Shown: positions 23,994-35,513 of the stretch, piece after piece | Layout: each line of letters starts with the position of its first letter | How positions within the stretch are numbered: the first letter of the stretch is position 1 | Assembly (NCBI GenBank): GCA_947000775.1 | Contig: CAMQGK010000650.1 | Location: 1,686,001 to 1,750,000, forward strand | Length of the DNA stretch: 64,000 nt | DNA from: Pterois miles | Taxonomy: Eukaryota; Chordata; Actinopteri; Perciformes; Scorpaenidae | Direction: 5' to 3' | Notes under the pieces: model-generated | Database searches by the model: none | Seen by the model: the letters and a program-made list of their open reading frames with translations, nothing else | What the model was told of the DNA's origin: nothing | Made by a program: the position numbers and the translations under genes

Positions 23994-24364
23994 CCAAATC
24001 TGTGGCACTCACAGATAAAGTGTCTTTTTTATTACATCGGGCAAACAAACCAACGCGTTTCAGCAATGAGCCTTTGTCAGCGTGATAGATGGAGGTAGAG
24101 CCAGGTTTAAATACTCCAAAGTTTTTTTATGGTATTGCTGGTTATTTCCGACTGTTTCTGTCAGGCCTCCTTTGAGGTTAAAGGCGTTGTCTGGGTGTTA
24201 CATTCACAGATGAATCTTCCAGTCGCTTCCCTGATTGTGTCTGTGACTCACCTGTAAATATGAAACTAGCTCTACGTCTCGATCGATCACGCTGACGAAG
24301 GCTTATCGCGTTTGTTTATCCAATATAATAAAAGACACTTTATCTGGAAGTGCTGGAGATTTTG
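23994..24364. repeat. fold-back element with ~80-bp inverted arms
   Basis: The left arm CAGATAAAGTGTCTTTTTTA (24011) with CAAACAAACCAACGCG and TTTGTCAGCGTGAT is the approximate inverse of the right arm (ATCACGCTGACGAAGG ... GACACTTTATCTG, ending about 24347). The arms extend over about 80 bp each. The interior (about 200 bp) has no coding frame. The class is not resolved. Confidence 0.72.
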
Positions 24365-24580
24365 TTCCTTTTGTTCTTGTCTTGTTCTTGTCTTGTTCTT
24401 GTTTTCTGTTCTTACCTTACACCCAGTACTTGGAGACCCAAAATTTGGAGACTTGCTCGCTGTTATTTTATATTTCATCCAGCAAGTACTACTCACTCAT
24501 CTTTTAAGTGGTTACGTTCCCAGTCTGAGGTCGAGTGCACAGCTGATAGTTACGTGGTTTGTGTCCATGACATAGTGCAA

Positions 24581-24582
<2 letters not shown>

Positions 24583-24657
<75 letters not shown>
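24583..24657. repeat. (CT)n microsatellite
   Basis: 75 bp of uninterrupted CT. Confidence 0.97.
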
Positions 24658-24663
<6 letters not shown>

Positions 24664-25843
24664 CCATCTTTACCTAATGTTACGTTATGTGACTCCCATC
24701 ATGTGGTGCATTCAATCTGCACAAGGAAGAGTGCCGTGGTAGTGTGCTTTTTTTTTAACCAGATATAAATTTTCATATTTTAATGTTTCTTTTTTTAACA
24801 GTTTGAATATACAGACAGCCCTACAGACACCAGATACAGTTCCAATACAGGTGATCTCTTTTTCTCATTTTTGTGTAAGGTACCATGAGGCCAGATTGCT
24901 GTGGCTGGGCCCACCGTGACTGACTGAATGAATGTAGCTGATAAGGGAAACACAGAATCTTGACAGTGACATTGACAAACACGCTGTATTGAATGAAGAT
25001 CAGTTACATCACGGCTGATTCCCTGATCCATTTAAAGGTCAGTACGGGCGCCTACTGTACGCTCCAGCGTATTGGATCTCTGAATCCCTACAATGGACAG
25101 ACCAGCGGTGTGACAGTATACTCAGCGGTGACTCACAGGTCAAGTCTGAATCCACCAGCTGTGTGTGCGAAGTATTGCGACAAGCATCGATTAGATCGAT
25201 GCAGCCGTACATGTTGTCAGTTTATAGAAACAACAGCTCTTAAATCTGCATATTTCATAGATTAACTTTCCTATCAACTGCCACGGCAGCTTGTGGTGGT
25301 TAAGAGGGACGGATACGTCACATGCTACTGATTGGTCAGGGTGAAAGTAAACAACCCCACCTCCCAACTAGAGATGGACTAACATGAACAGGCTGAATGA
25401 ATCAAGTGAAACAAAATGTCAGTCTCAGTCTGATTATGTTGTCCCTCTTGGGTGCTTTGGTTTTCTTTGGGTGTCCCAGTTTTCCCCAACGGTCCAACGA
25501 TATGCGGGGTAATGAAAAACCTATCATCCTGTCCATGATGTACCCCGCCTGTCGGAGTGTATCGACGATGGATGGATTCAAATTTCAACGTCCATATGTG
25601 CTTGCAAAAGTGTAAAAGTCTGTGGTGGCTCCAGGATTATGTCTCTCCTTGTACTGTCTGTCTGTTCTTTATTTGTGTTTATTGTGTGACACCGTGTCTG
25701 CGACATAATGTGTGTCAGTAGAAAATGATGCAGAAGCATCAGTCGTCCTTTTCTTTATTTCCTCTTCATCCATCTATCTGTCTGGTTGTCTGCCTTCAGA
25801 GACACAGTTAGAAAAGCCTGTGGTACGTCTGTGTGTGCCTGTT

Positions 25844-25848
<5 letters not shown>
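24658..25848. other. non-coding stretch without recognised features
   Basis: Nothing supported here beyond short low-complexity runs. Confidence 0.5.

Positions 25849-25940
<92 letters not shown>
25849..25940. repeat. (GT)n microsatellite
   Basis: 92 bp of uninterrupted GT. Confidence 0.97.
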
Positions 25941-25941
<1 letters not shown>

Positions 25942-26464
25942 GTGCAACAGCATCGCGCGACACCATGATTAAGTGTTTTGAATAATTGATGATTGCATCC
26001 CTAATTAAGTCTCAGTCTCCTGCTCCGGCAGGCTCCGGCTCTATTTTTATATGCACCAGAATCCTCCTCTCTTCTCTTCCACCCCTCAGACATAGCGGAT
26101 CCATCACTCACTTTAGGCTCTGCTGATGGGGGTCCAGAGGGTTGAGAGGACATTTTTAACAGCACAGCGGACGCACTGGTTGCAACAGACAAATTGTACG
26201 ACATGTCGTTGTAAAGCAGACTGCGATTGAAAAAACCACAAATCGTCTTCCTTATTGTCTTTCCCTGTACACGTAGTTCAGCCACCGCTGATGCATAATT
26301 TTAAAGGAGTAAACACAGCATGAACATAAATAAAAATGGTTTTTATTTGTATCTGAAGGGTAAGGGGAAAGGTGGTCAGAGGGTCTGCTGTGTGTTTGTA
26401 CTGGTCTTGTTCCAGTGCCACTTCATGTGTTGGTGAGAGTTGGGAATGAGGAATAACATGTAGT

Positions 26465-27535
26465 AGGGTTACATTGTTCTTATTCCAACAATATTCCCAC
26501 TAATCTGTTGCGATATTTGCGCATATCCAAAAACCTGTTGATATCCAAGTCTTTCATAATGTTTAAAAACTGGCGTGTTTCTCCTTCCGACCAGGAATGG
26601 GCTTCTCTTCTGGTCATGTGTCTCAGGCAAAACAGGAGCAAATTCTCACATTTGAAAAGCTGAAACTAGGTAACGTTTGGCATTTCTGCTTGAAGGTTGA
26701 CGTTGTAATTAATTTTCTGTCAGCTTATCAGCAAACTGATGGGAATTCTGTTTCAAATCTCCTGCAAAATATGTTGGCTCTGCTAGGGATGTTCATGATT
26801 GTGATTTGTGAGTGAGGGTTAATTAATCACTCTTTATGTTGGCAAGTTCATCACAAGTGCAACCAGTGCCAGTAGCTCTTCATCCAACCAGTTCACCATC
26901 ACTTCCTCCCCTTTCACCATCATCAAGTATCAAGTTACAGGAAACAGACTGTACTTATGACCCACCTCTGACCCTCCAGTACCGGCCTGTATTCTTTAAT
27001 AAGAAGCAGTAAAACTTTTTCTCTTTATACTGAGACATTTGGGTTTGTGTTTCTCCTTTTTTTTCTTTTGGGCATGCATCTCTGCAATCTAGGGCTGACA
27101 CAAATGCTTTCAGCTTCCACCATTGCCACAGTATTTTACCTCCAAATCAGTATTTGAATGCTTTGTGTTTTAAATATATATACATGCATGTAATAAAGTA
27201 TAAATCCTAAAATAGCCCATGAACGCATCACTGTGGCTGCTACAGTAACTCTCCTGACAGTGAACTGTTGATTCACTTGTCTGTTGTGCTCATATACTGC
27301 AGCTGGAGCACCATTGCATGTGAGGCACTAATCTTGTTGGTTATTGATTAATAATTGGTTAACAAGAGTCAATTATCGATTAAGAAAAATCTTTCAAAAT
27401 TAGCATCCCTAAGCATATCCCATCAGAATCAGAAAATGAGTCTTAATATCCTAAAGGAAAATGCTGTTTACATGACCCATATCAAATTTGATATGTTGTC
27501 ATATTTGGATGTAGTCATTGTAGTCGTGATGCATC
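26465..27535. mobile_element. fragmented MITE, GTTTACAT family, interrupted by copy C
   Basis: Pieces matching the 35001-35513 MITE occur at about 26470-26580, 27035-27080 (TTTTGGGCATGCATCTCTGC) and 27412-27530 (GCTGTTTACATGACCCATAT ... GTCATATTTGGATGTAG). The array-bearing fragment 27220-27411 lies between them, so it is younger than this MITE. Confidence 0.5.
27220..27411 (-). mobile_element. array-bearing hAT-like element, copy C (end fragment)
   Basis: It has one partial 55-bp unit (CTGTGGCTGCTACAGTAACT), then the terminal arm with ATATACTGCAGCTGG, TTGGTTAACAAGAGTC and the end TTAGCATCCCTA at 27411. The other side is missing. It interrupts a second MITE whose right arm resumes at 27412. 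Confidence 0.75.
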
Positions 27536-28914
27536 TTTAGAGAAAAAGGCGGGCACTGAACTGAATAAAAGTTTGAATTGTATCCTAAATACAATGCTGG
27601 AGTTCAGCAAATGTGTTTAACATGTGTTAATAGTGAAGATGAGAATGATGCAGACTGATGGTGTAGTAGAATAGTGGAGTGGGTCTGAAGGAGGCGGCAA
27701 GGAGATCAGACAGACAGAGAGACAGAAAGGTGGAACCAGTGTGGGTTTGTTAATAGAGGCATATCCGCAGTCTGTCAGCACAGCCACAGCTTCCACTCTG
27801 CATCAAACAGACAGCCTTATACACATTGTTGAGCACAACCAATTTACATTTTAGCACATTAACAAGGCAGAGCAGACATACACACACACACACACACTCA
27901 CACACACGGGGAGGTGCAGGGAGAACAAGATTCGTTTTCATCTATTTCCCCTTAAAACATGAGAAAGGAGGAATTCCCCAAAGAGAGCGCAGCGCTTTGA
28001 TATCTACAGCCCCGTGTCTGTAAATAGGTTAGGAGAAGAAGACGATGCGAGCCGTGTGTTATTGTGAGTGTGTGCATGTTTTCGTGTTAATTTGTGATCT
28101 GCACGTGCGTGTGAATCTGTCATCTTGTGGGGTATCCTATTTCTGGCAGGAGATCGCGGGTGGGAAAGTGTGTGTGTGTTTACCTTTTCCTGATGAGGCC
28201 TCTGCTGAATGTTCCTTCTAGTCATTGAGGCAGGCAGGGAGCCATGTGGAGTACCTGGAGCAGCTCAGAGCGAGCGCCGGGTTTCCATGTTTCCCTCCTG
28301 CAGTGTGCTGTTGTGCTGGCTGGTGGCCTGGCTGGCTGCCTGCTGAACTAGCTGCACTGCTGTTCTTATAGGCCTCCAGGCCCGCTGCAATAGCTGCTGC
28401 TTTATCCACCACACAGCTGCAGTAACTATTTTGAGGTGTTGTTTGTATGTGGTACAGATGTAACCACTGTGGATGGCACCATTTTTATTTTTCTAGCTTC
28501 AACCTCAAGAGGGATTGTCTGAAATGTAGCGTTGTGCTAATGTGGTGTTGGGGGTGTGATGGCGATTTAGATCAGTGTCATAAAGAGAGCTTTTACTACA
28601 GGCTACGTGTAAACAGGCTTTAGCTGCACTACGGTGGGGTGAGCTGTGATCATATGCATCTTGACAGCAACCTCTCTGTCGCGATGGCTGCGTTGACCTG
28701 CGACGTTTCTCCAAACAGTGACAGTCGCCACACTCATCTTGGGACGCTGATTTAGAATTCCGACCAATAGCCGACCCCTGTTAACCGATCTTTAACCGTT
28801 AACTGGCAAGATGAGTGCACAACAGGTCAAATCTATCATTTATCAACAGAAAACAGACGACTGTTCCCCCGTCTGGGACACTTAGCAGCCACATTGCTGA
28901 GTGCGTCGTCATGC
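27536..28914. other. non-coding stretch without recognised genes
   Basis: It includes a short CA run (27879-27906). GTTAACCGATCTTTAACCG at about 28780 recalls the terminal arm of the array-bearing element and may be part of copy D. Confidence 0.5.
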
Positions 28915-29432
28915 ACACATGCAGCCACTTTTCCCAGTAAGTCCCTCGCATCAGTTAGTTAAGCTGTGAAACAGCGAATGCAGCACTATAGCTGCTACAT
29001 TAACTCTCCTGACAGTGAACTGCAGGCAGTGAACGCAGCACCGTGGCTGCTACAGTAACTCTCCTGACAGTGAACTGGAGGCAGTGAACGCAGCACCGTG
29101 GCTGCTACAGTAACTCTCCTGACAGTGAACTGGAGGCAGTGAACGCAGCACCGTGGCTGCTACAGTAACTCTCCTGACAGTGAACTGGAGGCAGTGAACG
29201 CAGCACCGTGGCTGCTACAGTAACTCTCCTGACAGTGAACTGGAGGCAGTGAACGCAGCACCGTGGCTGCTACAGTAACTCTCCTGACAGTGAACTGGAG
29301 ACAGTGAACGCAGCACCGTGGCTGCTACAGTAACTCTCCTGACAGTGAACTGGAGGCAGTGAACGCCGCACCATGGCTGCTACAGTAACTCTCCTGACAG
29401 TGAACTGGAGGCAGTGAATGCAGCATCGTGGC
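28915..29432 (-). mobile_element. array-bearing element, copy D (rearranged)
   Basis: Eight 55-bp units have TACAGTAACT (or TACATTAACT in the first) at 28996, 29051, 29106, 29161, 29216, 29271, 29326 and 29381, an exact 55-bp period. They are preceded at 28917 by ACATGCAGCCACTTTTCCCA, a flank segment in the opposite orientation to that seen beside arrays in copies B and E. Neither terminus is recognisable. Confidence 0.75.
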
Positions 29433-29748
29433 AAAGAGGCATTTGTTGACAGTCCTATATGCTCTGACTAGAATGGGTTGGGATTTAGGTGTGTTGTATG
29501 TTTAGTCTCATTATCAGAAATGTGTTGGTGTGGCAGAGTTATGTTTAATCTTTTGAATTTTGTTTGCTGTTTGTTGAATGAAAGGCAGAACAGGAGTCTG
29601 AGTGACGTAAATATAACATTTTACTTAATTCAAATACCAAATAATGTACTCTGGTTTGTATTGTTAAAAGAGCAATATTTTATATGAGCTTTTAATGATT
29701 GATCAGTGATGTATCATTAGTATGGCCTTGGTGCAATTATGGGATTTA

Positions 29749-30280
29749 TTAAAGGGATAGTTCAAATGTTTTGAAGTGGGGTTTCATGAGGTGCCGCTCC
29801 ACAGTCAGTGTATTAGTGTAGTACTTCTTTAATAAACAAGCGAAGAGACCGATTTCCTGAGTTCCTTGTTTGTTTATTGAAAGATGGCGGCACTCTGTGT
29901 GCAGGCTGACGCTGGCATACCGCATAGTCTATGTAAACAGCCGTAGACCAGCGACCTCTGTGTTCTGCAAAATTACTGTGTTTTTTTCAATGGAGTCTGG
30001 TGGCGTTGAAGAGAGCATAGATAATGTCCTCAGTTTCCCATCAGAAAGCGCTGTGTGAAGGCGAGATAAAGCATTGAAAGTATTCAAAATACACTTAAAC
30101 TGATACTGATTTTTTAGGTGACTAAAATACGTTTTGCTGCTGCCCCCGTCCACAGCAGTACATGGCTTTACTCCCGTGCTGGTACTCCTGTCTAAACTGG
30201 GGGTGTGCCGACTGCCATCTACTGTCGGTAATACACTAACCATAGATAATTACCTCATACAACCCCAACTATCCCTTTAA
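29749..30280. mobile_element. piggyBac-like MITE flanked by TTAA
   Basis: The left end TTAAAGGGATAGTT (29749) is matched exactly by the inverse AACTATCCCTTTAA ending at 30280. The inverted similarity continues inward (GGGGTTTCATGAGG against GGGGTTGTATGAGG; AGTGTATTAGTG against AGTGTATTACC). TTAA at both borders is the piggyBac target site. It has 532 bp and no transposase. Confidence 0.85.
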
Positions 30281-33169
30281 CATTTTCATCCTCAGTTGGT
30301 CTGTTCTTCAGTTTCCATGCGTTCCATCATCACCGTATAGCAGTCAAACTTTGTACTGTGTGAATTTCTTAATCGATGTCATGGAATCAATGACGTTGCA
30401 CTTCATTTATTGTTAGTAGAGCATAAAGTGAAGTAATATGCAGCGGTTATCTGGGTGTGACACTGAACTTTAACCCGGTCTTTTCTTTTTCTTATACCTC
30501 CGTCTTTCTCTCTTGCGCTCACACACACGTTAACAGCTTATTAACTCATTCAGCCATCGGTGCGTCTTCTCCTCTTATAACCTCCTTTAGTTATAACCTC
30601 CTCTTTCAACCTCTCCGCTGTTATTTTGTGTTGCGCTCCATTTCTTCACCACTCTGTCTCTTCTTGAGTTGGTTTGACTACCAGAGGTGAGTGGACTCTG
30701 TGTTTCGCATACTACACATCCTAAACTGGTAGGTCTCAATATCTGATATCCTTTTGTTCTGCTGTTGAGGTTTGTTTTTTCCAGAGACTAGTTTATTATT
30801 TCACTCTTTGGTTTGCTATTGCGCTCTGTCAGTTGACATTTCAAGGTGCATTTAACCATCTCGGTGCCTAAAACTGAGAGCATTTGATTGTTAATGTAGT
30901 CTAAAGAAGGATTGTTCATTTACCAGTCAGACAACCATGACAGACTGTATGAGGATAACCTTTCGTACCCACAGTCGTGGTTATTCATCAACGAAGTACA
31001 GCTCAGAGGAGAAATGTGTTGCTGATAAGGGCTCTGCGTCGGTGTCAGGATACGAAGGTGGTGTTGGTGAGGGGAGGGGGGAGGGCAGAAGATGGACAGA
31101 GCACAGGTAGAGTAGAGGTGGACGAGTGTGTGATTATTCATTATTGAGATGGCAGGAGAGCTGAATGAGTGGAGCCGCTAATCTAACTCTGAGCCTGATG
31201 GACAGAACACAATTACCCTGAGAGTGGGAGGTGGGAGAGAGAGGGAAGCGAGAGAACCCGCACCTCTTTTCTCTTTCTTTCTTTTTTTCTTTTCCTTCTT
31301 TCGCCTGGCAGACTTTACTGTAGCTGCAGATGATTTCTGGGCATTAAGCTGCTGTTGGCAGCATCCTGTTTATGGAGTCACACATACAGGAGTGCACACA
31401 CACACTCGCATCACCCACTCGCGCCTGTTGGCAGCGCCCCCATTTACAGACGTCCAATTTACCGCTCGTTCCCTTCTCCTTCAGTCTGGTGTGGCTTCAG
31501 ATTGCTGTCTAAATCCAGACACGCTAAGCCATGTTCACATCCTACTCTGCTGCTACTTTTAGCCCGTGCGCCGATTCCAGGTCAAACCGCCACTACAGTG
31601 TTCACGATGGCTTTTGATGGCGCTGCTCTGCCTTTCATGCTGTCTGTGTGCACGAGGAGGGGAGTTTGTACAGCTGAAGCTAGGCATGGCTGCTTTTTTC
31701 TTTCTTTTTTTGAGAAATTAGCTTGTTCTGCCCTCCGGGGACTGTAGCTCAGATGTAGAAGTCTTCCCCGACTCTCCGGAGATACAACCATATGTCTGGA
31801 GCCTTGGTGAAATCTGGAGAGTGGTGCCGCAGCAGATTTTTCATTTCCAGCCTCTTCAGAGTCTCGTTTCTTGCTCGTTTTCACCAGTATACTGGTGGCT
31901 GCTTCTGCTTGCAATGGTTGGATGAGTTGGACTTCTTCAACTAAGTGAGTAGCGCTCTCACAGGCGCAATTTAGCAGACAGAACATGAACTCATTTTGCA
32001 ATTTTTTCATGACATTTTGGATTATACACTCAAAACCACAGAAACATGTCTTTGAATCTTTGGGGTTTGTAGCTGCTGAATAAAATTATTGTCTGCTTTA
32101 AGGCAGTTTGAGGGGGGTGTTTCTAGACTACTTCTTTTCTGGTCCGAGTCGAGGATTAACACACCGCCCTTCTTAAACACAAGCTCCAGATGCTGCCTGA
32201 AAGACTTCACAGCTAGGAGGAGAATTCAGAGAACAAAAAGGAAAGAGAAGAGGGACAGAGGGGGACATGTTCGGGGTTAGAGCTGAAGCCGCTCAAACTC
32301 CATCCTTTCTTTTCTGATTTTACTTCCTTGGGCTTTTTTCTCTCCCCTTTTACCCCTTCCTCATTATCTTCCTCACCCACTCTGTGTTCCCTCACCCCTC
32401 ACTTTGGTCCCACTCTGTTCATTTCTCTTCCCTCTAACCCCTCTCTCTTCAGACGCACTCTCTCTCCATCCATTTGGTGGAACAGTGCTGCTGATAATGC
32501 CTGTAATTGGAGTGACTCACACTTTTCCAGTGTGTTTGGACCAGATAAAGAATATTGTCAGCATTTTGCCGACATGGCCTCTGCTGGCAGAATTAAATGG
32601 ACTCTGTTCTGTTCTGTCTGCAGCAAATTAAAAGCCTCTCAATTCATCTGTTCTCGCCCGAGGCTCACAGGGGCCTCCTATTCACACACAGAAACACCAT
32701 GGAGAAGGGGGGGGAATAAGAGAGATTTCCCTCTTCCCCAAGAAGCACCAGTCATTTCATTTTGTTCAAGTCTGCACTCAGCTGCTGTTAGATGGAGATG
32801 GAGGGGGAGAGAGAGGTCAAGGCTGATAGTCTAAGGAGAGGTGAAGAGCAGCTCAGAAGGTAGTCACATTTGTTATTCAGCGTGTCGACTTGCAGCTGTC
32901 TCCTGCTGTCTTCGCACTTCAGTGTCTCAGAAAGGAGCTTGTCTGCATTTGTGTGTACATGTAAATGTGTGTGTTTTCATGCATTCACATGACTTCGGTG
33001 ATTTTGGCTCCGAGGCTATAGTAATCGCTGCCAGTCGGCACTTCACAATAACGTAGCGGCAGATGGGCAAAGAAGGAGCTGCAGCCCACCAGGCACTGAA
33101 CAGTGTGGTAGTAGCATTATTACAGTTTCATGGCTTTGCTATTGGTAATAATAACATTAGAGTAAACCC
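30281..33169. other. non-coding stretch, possible conserved element at 32480-32660
   Basis: No gene was recognised. 32480-32660 is balanced, repeat-free sequence with motifs such as AGATAAAGAATATTGTCAGC and GCAAATTAAAAGCCTCTC, and is a plausible conserved non-coding element. Overlapping open frames at 31224-32834 have no recognisable domain. Confidence 0.4.
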
Positions 33170-33905
33170 TTAGAGACCAACTTAGTCTTTTTCTTTTTTA
33201 GGGGGGTACAGGGGTCTTTAGGGGAACGTAGCATAAGTTGTTGCAGCAATTTTTGGGTTGATGCCATTGGTTGGTGCTAAATGTAACCATTTTTTTTTAC
33301 CACTCAAGATTAATACAAATGGTCAATAATCCCTCCAAAATGCCACATTTAGACACAAAGAGCTTTAGGAACACCATATAAAAAGCCATGCTGTTATTTG
33401 GCACCAAAAACATTTGGCATTTGGAGATTTCAGCGATTGGATGGCAAGCACTTCTGTTGTGTAAACTGCTCAGAAACCTCCTTATTATCAGTCTAGCTAC
33501 GAAAGCCATCCATCCTCTGAATGCTCCAGGTCTCTAGTTTGTGCCTGTAAAGTGTCATAAGGCTGTGATTATCTTAGAGGTCACCACAGGTCATTTTATA
33601 CAGTGAGGTCGCATTTCAAAAAATGGTTTCACTTCAAGGAAATGGCTCCTATGGGGACTAACATCATCACACGAGTACAGTTTGGCTCATTGGATCCACA
33701 AGAGTCTCAGCTTTACAGTGATACCCAATTTATTCAATTCAAAGACTGCTTAGGGACGCCAGTGCATACATTTTTTAGAATAGGTGAAAATAGCACATTT
33801 ATACCGCACGCACAAAATGCTTCCCAAAATTAGGTTTTCCAGTTTTATATGATAACAGTACTTTCATTGTGGCTCTAAAACTGAGCCTGCTGCAGCCTCC
33901 GAAAG
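33170..33905 (+). repeat. possible interspersed DNA element
   Basis: The end GGTTTTCCAGTTTTATATGA, then CTCTAAAACTGAGCCTGCTG resembles the last part of the hAT family at 17990/44166. The rest has no copy in the window but is free of coding sequence and looks like an interspersed element of moderate age. The boundaries are guesses. Confidence 0.35.
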
Positions 33906-34679
33906 ACACTACATTTGCTCTCAGGACTAAGATGTGGCAACATCAAAAGGTTAGACAAGGCAACGAACAGATGATCAGACAGGCTTTAAACGTCCAGTTT
34001 AGCCAAACTTATGTTGAAAAGACAAAGAGGTAAATTATTACCCAGTACCCCTGATAAACATCCATCCTGATTTACAAGACCGGTTAGTTTATCAGCTGTT
34101 TACAAGAACTTTGATCTACTGTGCTTCCTGTTGTTATGTGCAAACAGTTTTCCTGTGCAATGAAGGATTATCATTGGCATTTCGGTTACACTCAAGTTTT
34201 GGTTTTACCCCCAAAATTGCCTCAAAATTGTTGTAGTTCAGGCTGATCTCATTCACCGTCAGCAAACAACACCAGACTTTAGCCCACATTTGCAGGACAA
34301 TGCACAGAATATGAGGAAGAGCTTTTCCTAAGATATCATACAAACCATTGTATGAGGATACATTGTGTAGTTAATTTGGTATAAAACTTTTGAGAAAATT
34401 AGCATTATTAATGCTGTTGATAATTATTGCCTGATAGAAGAAGGGAGTGCTTTGAAGACGTGGGATTGTTCTTTAAGCGGGTCCTTGCAGAGACACATTA
34501 TTGACAGGAAACAGGAAGTTCAGAGCAGGTCTCTTCAGTCTGTTACCATGGGCAACATCTACTCAAAGCCCCGATCAGAAACAAGCTCATTCTCATGCTT
34601 TCTGAGAACTCTTGCAAGGTTTCGTCTGCCAAGAGAAAACACCTCCTAACTGAACCTTTGTTTCCGTCTTTCTCTCCAG
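33906..34679. other. intron 3' end upstream of the dab1 first coding exon
   Basis: It ends with the pyrimidine tract TTTGTTTCCGTCTTTCTCTC and CAG at 34677-34679. No other features. Confidence 0.55.
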
Positions 34680-34962
34680 CTCTCTGTGGGTGTGTGTGGG
34701 ATGTCGTGTCAGGGCTGAAGCCCATCCCTCTCCCATGAGCCCGTGTGCCCACACACACACCTGGCGCCTCCACGCACACACCCGGCGCCCACGCACGCAC
34801 AGCCGGCACTGACGCCGTGAACTGGACCCTCGGACCCAGCGGAGCCCAGCGGAGCCAAGCGGAGCGGAGTCTAGACCAGTTGGAGCCTGAGGATGTCAAC
34901 AGAGACAGAGCTACAGCCAGCGGTCAGGCCCAGCAGCGTCAGACGGGACTCCAAGAGGAAAG
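34680..34962 (+). CDS. dab1: dab1 first coding exon (5'UTR plus residues 1-23)
   Basis: Disabled-1 is the cytoplasmic adaptor that binds NPxY motifs of the Reelin receptors VLDLR and ApoER2 and is tyrosine-phosphorylated by Src-family kinases to control neuronal positioning. Coding sequence runs from ATG 34893 to 34962: 23 codons plus one base, ending at a donor reading gtaagaac. The peptide begins MSTETELQ, the characteristic Dab1 N-terminus, and continues into a basic stretch ending RRDSKRK. The start is supported by an in-frame TAG at 34872-34874 and an A at position -3. The exon's 5' edge at 34680 is inferred from a strong pyrimidine tract followed by CAG at 34677-34679, giving about 213 nt of leader in this exon. 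That leader is CpG-rich and holds two short upstream ORFs. A transcription start inside this region, rather than a splice acceptor, is the main alternative for the 5' edge. The reading frame joins exactly to the exon at 62155. Confidence 0.88.
34701..34718 (+). promoter_or_regulatory. upstream ORF 1 in inferred dab1 leader
   Basis: ATG at 34701 is followed by four codons and TGA at 34716-34718. It lies 175 nt before the dab1 start codon, within the inferred leader, so it is relevant only if transcription or splicing includes this part of the exon. Confidence 0.4.
34735..34812 (+). promoter_or_regulatory. upstream ORF 2 in inferred dab1 leader
   Basis: ATG at 34735 opens a 25-codon frame rich in His, Thr and Arg that ends in TGA at 34810-34812, 80 nt before the dab1 ATG. 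It does not overlap the main frame. Such an upstream ORF could reduce or condition dab1 translation. The peptide comes from a CAC/ACG-rich tract and is unlikely to be functional as a protein. Confidence 0.4.
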
Positions 34963-35000
34963 GTAAGAACATCGCTACACCTGTTGTACAGCCTGAAACA

Positions 35001-35513
35001 GTGACTACGTTTACATTCAAAAATATTCAGTCCCAATATTCCTACTAAGCTGTTGACATGGCCGATAAAAATGACTATGCCATTAATATTCCTGTTTACA
35101 TGCAGCTGTGCATACTCCGATTAACGTAACCGGTGACTGACGAGTTGGACCGTGTGAACACAGCCTCCCTCTTTCATTCCTACAACAACTTTCTTGAAAA
35201 GGTTGCAGAAATGTGGGCTTTTCTTTTGGGTATGCATCTCTGCAAACTGTCGGCTAGTTGGTTTATGTTCAACGCGCAGAAACAGGAAGTGTCGCAAACT
35301 GCTGTAAAACCTCAGTGAGATGTATATTGTGAATGTGCTGTATACGCTCCTAAAACCTGGATAATATCAGCACATCCGGAAAATGCTCCATTCGGAATAA
35401 GGCCTAATTCAGAATATCCAAACAGGATATGCTGTTTACACTATCTGTATCAAATTCCCGATATTGTCATATTTGGAATAATAGTGAAATATTAGTGTAC
35501 ATGTAAACATAGT
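35001..35513. mobile_element. MITE with GTTTACAT terminal inverted repeats
   Basis: The left end AGTGACTACGTTTACAT and the right end ATGTAAACATAGTG are inverse, with the similarity continuing over about 35 bp (TATTC-rich). It is about 510 bp with no coding frame and begins only about 38 bp downstream of the dab1 exon donor. Fragments of the same family lie at about 26470-27100 and 27412-27535. Confidence 0.72.

Larger units (their letters stand above)
1..34679 (+). other. dab1 upstream region or 5'UTR intron
   Basis: No coding exon of dab1 or any other gene was recognised here. Because the first coding exon appears to begin at a splice acceptor, this stretch is probably intron following one or more noncoding 5' exons. 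That is inference: no noncoding exon could be proven from sequence alone. Candidate promoter-like or exon-like spots are the CpG-rich block at 23056-23400 and a GC-rich stretch ending in a donor-like motif near 16490. Confidence 0.55.

Noticed and set aside
32328..32834. 168-codon plus-strand frame upstream of the dab1 start exon
   Set aside because: Composition follows pyrimidine-rich sequence, with no domain or credible splice sites.
34745..34966. 73-codon frame overlapping the dab1 start exon
   Set aside because: It lacks an ATG at that position (starts at GTG) and is out of frame with the dab1 reading frame, which has the conserved peptide.
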